Below, piece by piece: positions 22,668 to 28,011 of a stretch of 28,011 nucleotides of DNA. Numbering within the stretch: the first letter of the stretch is position 1; each line of letters begins with the position of its first letter. The DNA lies in contig CAYNTO010000033.1 of NCBI GenBank assembly GCA_964400355.1, positions 1 to 28,011 on the forward strand, read 5' to 3'. Below the pieces are notes generated by a model. The model was not told where the DNA came from, did not search any database, and saw only the letters and a list, made by a program, of their open reading frames with translations. The DNA comes from JACKAL01 sp964400355. Lineage in GTDB: Bacteria > Bdellovibrionota > Bdellovibrionia > Bdellovibrionales > JAGQZY01. A program made the translations under genes and the position numbers.

Positions 22668-24023
22668 TCAACGACTCAAAAATTCAAGCCGTACCATCCG
22701 CGGCCCGCTACCGCGCTTTAAAAACTCTTTACCATCGAGTGCTGCGACAAAGGAGTACTCCGTATAGCTCACCCGGTGCTGAGTGGAAGATACCATTTTA
22801 TATTCTGGCCCATGGCCGTAGGCGAAGTACTCGTCGCTGCCGAAATGGGTCGGCTTTAAAAAATATTTCTCGACCAGTTTTTGAAAAGCCGCAGCGCCCG
22901 CTTTTTCCAAATACGTGTCCATAGTCATCAGGGCACTGTTGTCCACGGGGTGAGCATCTTGGTAGTGGGTGCGAGATGCAGCAAGTGGGATGGTCACCTT
23001 AAAGGATCCGCTCGTTTTGCCCACGAAGTACCGCGTGATCACATCCTCGATCGCCGATCCCTGGCAGAGGCCGAAAAAGTTACCAACCACCGTAGCTTGG
23101 TTGTTTCCTGGTGTGAAGGAGTGTTCACCGGCGCTCGAATACATCACGATGTCATTTTTTTCGGGATAGTAGTATTGCGTGACGTCTTCCGCATTGTCGT
23201 ATTGCATGAGAAACACCACCTGACGGTTTTCTTTACGCGCCAGTGCGATGTGTTTGTCAATGCCGGGTTTGGCAATCATCTCCTCATCGAATTCGCGCGA
23301 CGGGTGGGTCACGATGAGTGGATTGTTGCCGATTGGCTTAGAGTGATAGCGCAGTTTTTCAATACGATAAATTTGATTGGATTTGAGCGCCTGAACCAGT
23401 TCTTGTTCTTTGGGATGGAGAAGCTGCTCGGGTGTTTTCGTAAGGAGGTCGTCCAAATGCTGTTGTGCAAACCGTCCATAAGGTGATGTTGAAAATTGGA
23501 CCCGACCGAAACACTTTGCGGATGTTTGCGCAAACTGCCAAATTTTCGGAAGAGCGGTCACGCGCAGAACAGGTTCTTGGCCTATGATGTAACCGAGTTT
23601 TGCCCATTCGGACTCGGAAGCTTTTTGCATAGAGAGCGATGCGGAAAAGCGCTCTTCGATAAAGAGTTCAGGAAAAAGCGAGTAGGCGTCGTCTTTGTAG
23701 TGCGGTTCAATTTTTGCTTTTTTGTTCCAATACTTTCTGTCGGAGAGAGGATCCTCGTCGAGCGCGCGTCGGGAGTTGATTATAGAAACGATTTTCTGAG
23801 TCCGTTTGGCAAACGGAGTGCCTACGATCTCCATACGGTAGGGGTTAGTGAGAGTGGTGAACGTCATGGTGATTCCGGCAAGTTTAATGGTTTCGCTGGA
23901 CGTGGGAAGATGGCATTGTGCAACTTGCGCCGGCGTGCGTGCACTGTGTTTGGGAGTTAAGACCGCGCAGCCAAACAGAGAATAGCCTAAAACGACAAGC
24001 GCTAAATTGCGAAAAAGAATCAT
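22668..24023 (-). CDS. Lipoprotein of unknown function, 451 residues
   Basis: The protein starts with a signal peptide and lipobox (LFGC, Cys 19), so it should be anchored in a membrane. The mature part, over 430 residues, has no repeat or membrane segment. Features are a central basic stretch, a run with MQYDNAEDVTQYYYPEKNDIVMYSS, a GNFFGLCQGSAIEDV stretch around residue 315, and a C-terminal half with YFAYGHGPEYKM. The IVMYSSAGEHSFTPGNNQ section recalls surveillance of soluble sugar- or peptide-binding folds but is not diagnostic. I do not recognise the family. AAGGGG precedes the ATG at suitable distance; a TATACT lies upstream without a good -35 box. It converges on ahcY through a shared terminator. 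Confidence 0.85.
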   Translation of the reverse strand: MILFRNLALVVLGYSLFGCAVLTPKHSARTPAQVAQCHLPTSSETIKLAGITMTFTTLTNPYRMEIVGTPFAKRTQKIVSIINSRRALDEDPLSDRKYWNKKAKIEPHYKDDAYSLFPELFIEERFSASLSMQKASESEWAKLGYIIGQEPVLRVTALPKIWQFAQTSAKCFGRVQFSTSPYGRFAQQHLDDLLTKTPEQLLHPKEQELVQALKSNQIYRIEKLRYHSKPIGNNPLIVTHPSREFDEEMIAKPGIDKHIALARKENRQVVFLMQYDNAEDVTQYYYPEKNDIVMYSSAGEHSFTPGNNQATVVGNFFGLCQGSAIEDVITRYFVGKTSGSFKVTIPLAASRTHYQDAHPVDNSALMTMDTYLEKAGAAAFQKLVEKYFLKPTHFGSDEYFAYGHGPEYKMVSSTQHRVSYTEYSFVAALDGKEFLKRGSGPRMVRLEFLSR

Positions 24024-24140
24024 GGATCACCCCTTATTACAAAGTATAGAGCAAGGGTGATGGAAGGCTATTTCTGCACTGGGAACCACGACGTTTGTCG
24101 ATTCAAAATTGGATCGATGGCCGGTAGGAAGAGGATTCCT

Positions 24141-24659
24141 CTAATCTTTTTTGACGAACTTTAGAAACGCTTTGAGCTCTTCGATGCTTTCGCGGATGTC
24201 GTCCAGTGCGCGGTGGGAATCCTTTTTTTGGTATTCCACGTTGTATTTTTCGTTCATGATGATCTTCCACGAAGTCACGTCCACCATGCGATAATGGAGC
24301 GTTTTAGCAAATTCTCTAAAGTACAGATCGATAAATTTGCGGTCCTGAAAAATAGAGTTTCCGCACAGGATCGCACGCTCTTTGGAAAAGTGCTTTAACG
24401 TGAGCTCGCGCAGTTCGCGATCGACCTCGTCGGGATCTTTGCCGGTAGGGACTTTTGCAGAAAGGCCGCTATCGCCGTGATGTTTGCGATTCCAGTCATC
24501 CATGTTGTCGAGGAATACTTGGGGCTGTTGTACTATGGCGTGGTAGGTGTCCACCGGATTAAAATCCATGTCAGTGACGATCACGGCCACCTCGATCACC
24601 CGTTCGATCTCCACATCGAGGCCAGTCATTTCCATATCCAGCCAAAGCAATTTCTTCAT
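24141..24659 (-). CDS. orn: Oligoribonuclease
   Basis: Orn is a 3'-5' exonuclease that finishes RNA decay by degrading dinucleotides, including the pGpG produced when c-di-GMP is cleaved. The 172-residue protein has the DEDDh set: Asp 8 and Glu 10 in LDMEMTGLD, Asp 106 in NSIFQDRKF, His 149 and Asp 154 in HRALDDIRESI. Length and order match the family. AAGGGA lies 7 nt before the ATG. It reads in the same direction as the upstream half of a divergent 128-bp gap shared with the Smr gene. A 13-nt palindrome (AGAGGATTCCTCT) follows the stop without a T-run. Confidence 0.97.
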   Translation of the reverse strand: MKKLLWLDMEMTGLDVEIERVIEVAVIVTDMDFNPVDTYHAIVQQPQVFLDNMDDWNRKHHGDSGLSAKVPTGKDPDEVDRELRELTLKHFSKERAILCGNSIFQDRKFIDLYFREFAKTLHYRMVDVTSWKIIMNEKYNVEYQKKDSHRALDDIRESIEELKAFLKFVKKD

Positions 24660-24754
24660 AATTTATCCCTTGTAGAAAAAGCAGAATAACAACAGGCAAT
24701 TGAGCGGCGCAAACGGTTACGCACAACAACGATTTTTCAATATCGATTTTTCCG

Positions 24755-24782
24755 TCGACCTCGTGCCATTTTCGAATATGAT
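24755..24782 (+). promoter_or_regulatory. Candidate promoter placing the Smr mRNA start at its ATG
   Basis: TCGACC (24755-24760, 4 of 6) and TATGAT (24777-24782, 5 of 6) are 16 nt apart. The -10 box ends 5 nt before the ATG at 24788, so the transcript would start at or near the start codon. Confidence 0.4.
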
Positions 24783-24787
24783 GGGCT

Positions 24788-25039
24788 ATGGGTAAAAAAT
24801 CGAAAGTTCCCACATTGGATTTGCACGGTTTTAAAAAAGATGAAGTCTTCGACACCGTCGACAAGTTTGTAATGAAACACCAGAACGCTCCCAAAATACG
24901 CATTATGCCTGGTAAAGGTGCTGGGATCGTGCGCGATGAGCTGGTGCGCTATCTCAAACTGGGTGGGTACCCGTGGTCTTATGAAATTACCGAGAGCGGC
25001 GTTAAAAACGAGGGTGCGCTCGTGGTGTACTTGGAATAA
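24788..25039 (+). CDS. Stand-alone Smr (small MutS-related) domain protein
   Basis: The 83-residue protein is one Smr domain and little else. It has the DLHG motif (11-14), the loop MPGKGAGIVRDEL (40-52) with the conserved GKG, and the end KNEGALVVYLE. Smr domains are found in MutS2, where they act as nucleases, and in stand-alone proteins such as SmrA/SmrB, some of which cut mRNA at collided ribosomes. The extreme shortness means no extra partner domain. No Shine-Dalgarno is visible; a promoter-like pair ends 5 nt before the ATG. It is divergent from orn and separated by 85 bp from the aminopeptidase gene. Confidence 0.9.
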   Translation: MGKKSKVPTLDLHGFKKDEVFDTVDKFVMKHQNAPKIRIMPGKGAGIVRDELVRYLKLGGYPWSYEITESGVKNEGALVVYLE

Positions 25040-25124
25040 TCGCCCCTCCGTATGCCCGCAGGAGTTATCGGTTGCTGATTCTAAGCGACTGTGCTTAATT
25101 TTCACCGTCTTCTAGGGGGGAAAT

Positions 25125-27797
25125 ATGCGTTCATTCAATATCATTGCACTGGCATTCACAACGATGCTCACACTGAGTGGTTGTTCCTTTTTTTCCAGCA
25201 CACCATCGCGGCCCGCAGCCAAAATGCTCGAAAAGAATTACGCCGACTACCGTGCACAGTTGATCTCCGATGTGCAGTACCACTTTACAGTAGATCTCAC
25301 CGATGCCAAAGAGTACTCGGGCACGTCGAAGATTGAATTCTCCGCGAAGGAATCCGCGCCGCTGACGGTGGATTTTTTCAACGGGTCAGTGAAGGCCATC
25401 CGCGCCAACGGCCGCACGCTCTCGAAACCTCAATACAATAATTTCTTCGTGAGCCTGCCCAAAGAGGCTATTCAGCAAGGTAAGAATTCTATTGAGATTG
25501 ATTTTACTCATGAGTACAACAAAACCGGTTCAGGCCTCTACCGCTTTGTAGATCCCGAAGACAAGCAGCCTTATCTTTACAGTGACTTTGAACCCTACGA
25601 TGCCAATGTATTTATCCCATGTTTTGATCAACCAGATCTCAAAGGCACCTACTCCTCAACTGTGACCGCGCCAAAGAGTTGGACTGTCGTGAGCTCTTTG
25701 CGCGAGAGCGCAGTGGTAGACTCCGGCGAGAATAAGGTGTGGACGTTTCCAATTACTAAAAAATTTAGCACCTATATTTACTCGCTCCACGCTGGTCCTT
25801 ACAAAGTGTGGACATCGGAGGTAAAAACCAAAGCGCACACGATTCCTCTGCGCTTGTTTGCGCGCCAGTCTCTGGCAAAATACGTGGAGCCCGAAGAGTG
25901 GTTCTCAACAACGCGCCAGGGGTTTGAGTTCTTCGAAGATTATTTTGCTTATCCATATCCTTTTGAAAAATACGATCAGCTCATCGTGCCTGATTTCAAC
26001 TCGGGCGCTATGGAAAACGTGGGCGCGGTCACCTTTAACGAAGGACGGTTTGTATCTCGCGGCACGAAGAGCCGTATACAAAAACGCAGCACGGCCTCGG
26101 TGATTCTCCACGAGATGGCGCACATGTGGTTTGGAAACCTGGTGACCATGAAGTGGTGGAATGACATTTGGCTCAACGAGAGCTTTGCGACATTTGCTGC
26201 CACACGGGCCCTCGACGGGGCCACTCCCTACAAAGAGGCGTGGACGGCATTCACTGCCGATTCCAAAGGATCTGCGTACCAAGCGGATCAGTTGGTAACG
26301 ACTCATCCCATTACCTTTGAAGTGCCCAACACCGATGTGGTGTTTGCGAACTTTGATGCCATCACCTATGGCAAGGGTGCAAGCGTTCTCAAGCAGCTCA
26401 TGTTCTACCTGGGCGAAGAAAATTTTAAAAAAGGCATTCAGGCCTATTTCGCTAAGCACGCGTTTTCAAACACCACTCTCGAAGACTTTATCGGTGCACT
26501 GGCGACGGCTTCTGGTAAAGACCTTGCTCAGTGGAAAACACAGTGGTTAGAACGCGCTCAGGTGAACACTGTGAAGGTCGACTACCAATGCAACAACGGA
26601 AAGGTTTCGTTTTTTCAATTGTTGCAAACTGCGGTGAAAGACTATCCGGAGCTTCGCCCTCATCGCACGAAGGTGGCGTTGTTCGACTTGGAAAAAAACG
26701 ATCTCAAGCTCATTAAATCCCTGGATGTGACCTACGCCGGCGAAAGCACGCAGGTGACGGAATTTGTGGGTATGGATTGTGAAAATATTAAATTTATCTA
26801 CCCGAACTACGAAGATTACGACTACGCCAAAATAGAGTTTGATGCGCAGTCGCTAGCGACTCTCGAGAAAAGCATCTCGAGTTTTTCGAACAGCATGATC
26901 AAAGTGGGAGCGTGGCGCTCTCTGTGGGATATGGTCGTGGATGGCCGCTTGAGCGGATTCGATTACCTCAAAACATTTTACAGCCAGGCGCATCTGGAAA
27001 AGGATGCAGATGTTTTGCGCGGGATTACCGGCAATGCCATCACGATTGTGACCTGGGCATTCCCTGAGAGTGAAGCGTGGAAGGAAAAAAATAAAGAAGA
27101 GCAAGTACGCCTGGCCGATTACTTTTTAAAAGGCGCAAAAGATTCTGGCAACGCCGACATTCAGCGCATTTGGTTTAGTACTTTTTTACAGACAGCGGTG
27201 AGCTCCGAGCAGCTCCAGGTACTGCAAGAGGCATTAAATAAAACGCCACCGTGGTTAAAGTTTCCGCTTGATCAAGATTATCGTTGGGATCTGGTGGCTA
27301 CGCTCACCAAACGCAATGTTCCTGGGTACGCGGAGTTGCTAACTGCTGAGTTTGCGAAAGATCCTTCTGCCCGAGGGGAGGAGATGCGCATCTTCACGCT
27401 GGCATCGGTACCCACGCCACAGGCCAAGAAGGAGTGGTGGACGATCATTGCCGGCGGTCCTAGCGAACAGTACCCACTGAACAAATTGCGCTACGCCATG
27501 GGCGGTTTATTTCACTACAATCAGCGAGAATTGATGGTGCCTTATCAGGACAAGTTTTTCGAAAGCCTGGTGGATCTCCGTGAGCAGCCTGTAGAATTTT
27601 TAAGCGCTTTCACACGCATGTCACCAACCCTCTGCACGACAACTAGCGTTAATAAGCTCAAAGACTTTGTGAGCCGCGAAGACGGGGAGTTGCCGGCAAA
27701 CGTGATTAAAAACCTTAAAATCGACGTGCAACAGACCGAAAGATGCGTGTCTATCAGAGGGAAGATGGAAGGCACCAAGCCGGCAGATCCGAGCTAA
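25125..27797 (+). CDS. M1-family aminopeptidase lipoprotein (PepN-like)
   Basis: A zinc aminopeptidase of family M1 that removes N-terminal residues from peptides. The 890-residue protein starts with a lipoprotein signal (LSGC, Cys 20), so it should be anchored in the envelope, unlike cytoplasmic E. coli PepN. The catalytic domain has the substrate-binding GAMEN (294-298) and the zinc motif HEMAH at 329-333 with Glu 352 in LNESF, which gives the HExxH-x18-E spacing. The N-terminal domain includes CFDQPDLKGTYSSTV. A helical C-terminal domain from about 560 fits the ERAP/PepN arrangement. AGGGGGG lies shortly before the ATG; TTGCTG (25072) plus TTAATT (25095) at 17 nt is a weak promoter. For a predator-like bacterium, prey-peptide breakdown is a plausible use, by inference. 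Confidence 0.95.
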   Translation: MRSFNIIALAFTTMLTLSGCSFFSSTPSRPAAKMLEKNYADYRAQLISDVQYHFTVDLTDAKEYSGTSKIEFSAKESAPLTVDFFNGSVKAIRANGRTLSKPQYNNFFVSLPKEAIQQGKNSIEIDFTHEYNKTGSGLYRFVDPEDKQPYLYSDFEPYDANVFIPCFDQPDLKGTYSSTVTAPKSWTVVSSLRESAVVDSGENKVWTFPITKKFSTYIYSLHAGPYKVWTSEVKTKAHTIPLRLFARQSLAKYVEPEEWFSTTRQGFEFFEDYFAYPYPFEKYDQLIVPDFNSGAMENVGAVTFNEGRFVSRGTKSRIQKRSTASVILHEMAHMWFGNLVTMKWWNDIWLNESFATFAATRALDGATPYKEAWTAFTADSKGSAYQADQLVTTHPITFEVPNTDVVFANFDAITYGKGASVLKQLMFYLGEENFKKGIQAYFAKHAFSNTTLEDFIGALATASGKDLAQWKTQWLERAQVNTVKVDYQCNNGKVSFFQLLQTAVKDYPELRPHRTKVALFDLEKNDLKLIKSLDVTYAGESTQVTEFVGMDCENIKFIYPNYEDYDYAKIEFDAQSLATLEKSISSFSNSMIKVGAWRSLWDMVVDGRLSGFDYLKTFYSQAHLEKDADVLRGITGNAITIVTWAFPESEAWKEKNKEEQVRLADYFLKGAKDSGNADIQRIWFSTFLQTAVSSEQLQVLQEALNKTPPWLKFPLDQDYRWDLVATLTKRNVPGYAELLTAEFAKDPSARGEEMRIFTLASVPTPQAKKEWWTIIAGGPSEQYPLNKLRYAMGGLFHYNQRELMVPYQDKFFESLVDLREQPVEFLSAFTRMSPTLCTTTSVNKLKDFVSREDGELPANVIKNLKIDVQQTERCVSIRGKMEGTKPADPS

Positions 27798-27811
27798 AGA
27801 CGGTGAGACGA

Positions 27812-27835
27812 GTTGGCCTCGAAAGAGGCCTCAAC
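27812..27835 (+). terminator. GNRA-loop hairpin after the aminopeptidase gene
   Basis: GGCCTC and GAGGCC enclose a GAAA tetraloop; the stem extends past a two-base bulge to GTT/AAC. No T-run follows, so termination would not be of the simple intrinsic type. Confidence 0.35.
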
Positions 27836-27886
27836 AGCACTCGGAAACGGTTCACAGAATTTTTCATCCGCGAGCCGCAATAGTGC

Positions 27887-27915
27887 TTGAAACCCCTAAA
27901 AGGATTCACTATAAA
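27887..27915 (+). promoter_or_regulatory. Sigma70-type promoter of tRNA-Asp
   Basis: TTGAAA (27887-27892) and TATAAA (27910-27915) are spaced by 17 nt; they match consensus at 5 of 6 positions each. Transcription would begin near 27922, ten bases before the mature tRNA. Confidence 0.82.
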
Positions 27916-27931
27916 CTACAAGCTCAGTCGC

Positions 27932-28008
27932 GGAGTGGTAGTTAAGTTGGTTATAACGCCTGCCTGTCACGCAGGAGGCCGCGGGTTCGAGTCCCGTCCA
28001 CTCCGCCA
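27932..28008 (+). tRNA. tRNA-Asp (anticodon GTC)
   Basis: The 77-nt cloverleaf is complete. The acceptor stem is GGAGTGG with CCACTCC, the D stem GTTA with TAAC, the anticodon stem CCTGC with GCAGG around CTGTCAC (anticodon GTC), and the T stem GCGGG with CCCGT around TTCGAGT. The discriminator base is G, the usual identity base for Asp, and the CCA end is encoded. The window stops three bases after it, so further tRNA genes in the same unit cannot be excluded. Confidence 0.98.
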
Positions 28009-28011
28009 ATT

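Noticed and set aside
22881..23486. Open frame of 201 codons on the plus strand inside the minus-strand lipoprotein gene
   Set aside because: The minus-strand gene has a signal peptide, lipobox and Shine-Dalgarno; the plus frame has none of these and looks like a shadow.
24131..24147. AGAGGATTCCTCT palindrome as orn terminator
   Set aside because: The stem leaves almost no loop and no T-run follows on the minus strand.
1..28011. CRISPR arrays, insertion sequences, prophage genes, rRNA
   Set aside because: No spaced direct repeats, transposase or integrase motifs, phage structural genes or rRNA-like stretches were found on either strand.

Overview
The window reads as ordinary chromosome of a Gram-negative predatory-type deltaproteobacterium, most likely Bdellovibrionota (Bdellovibrio-like). 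This is inferred from the mix of genes, not from a marker gene. It carries many lipoproteins with clear lipoboxes, a TonB-type protein, an outer-membrane barrel, an M1 aminopeptidase lipoprotein, a CAP-domain lipoprotein, a SWIB-domain protein with a histone H1-like tail, and standard bacterial housekeeping genes. No phage, transposase, CRISPR array or rRNA was seen.

Layout. 1-3.2 kb: the 3' part of an LTA-synthase/sulfatase-family membrane enzyme, then a CAP-domain lipoprotein with a strong terminator. 3.4-5.1 kb: a small acidic hypothetical protein, a TonB C-terminal-domain protein, and a translationally coupled Cys-rich lipoprotein. A 185-bp near-symmetric palindrome (4870-5054) follows, sitting between convergent genes. 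5.1-7.1 kb (minus strand): a DUF4385-type protein, a small secreted protein and a secreted HExxH protein. 7.2-9.4 kb (minus): purK-purE-2OG oxygenase, overlapping end to end. 9.5-12.5 kb: one Dus enzyme on plus, facing an EVE-domain gene, dusC-like gene and glutaredoxin gene on minus. 12.6-16.4 kb (plus): an outer-membrane barrel, then fumC-LOG-hypothetical-bolA with overlapping or abutting ends. 16.4-17.75 kb (minus): a coiled-coil protein and a membrane-anchored SGNH-like protein, divergent from ettA (17.8-19.5 kb). 19.6-22.5 kb (plus): SWIB protein, map and ahcY. 22.7-24.7 kb (minus): a lipoprotein of unknown role and orn. 24.8-27.8 kb (plus): a stand-alone Smr domain and the M1 aminopeptidase lipoprotein. 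The window closes with tRNA-Asp(GTC) and its own promoter.

The genes do not form one pathway. Recurrent themes are purine synthesis (purEK), RNA modification and turnover (two Dus enzymes, EVE, Orn), translation (EttA, MetAP, tRNA-Asp), methyl-cycle and central metabolism (AhcY, FumC), and envelope or export functions. The least expected items are the large palindrome, the Lys/Ala-rich basic tail on AhcY that resembles the tail of the nearby SWIB protein, and several genes without a Shine-Dalgarno sequence whose sigma70-like -10 box lies 5-10 nt before the start codon, suggesting leaderless mRNAs.
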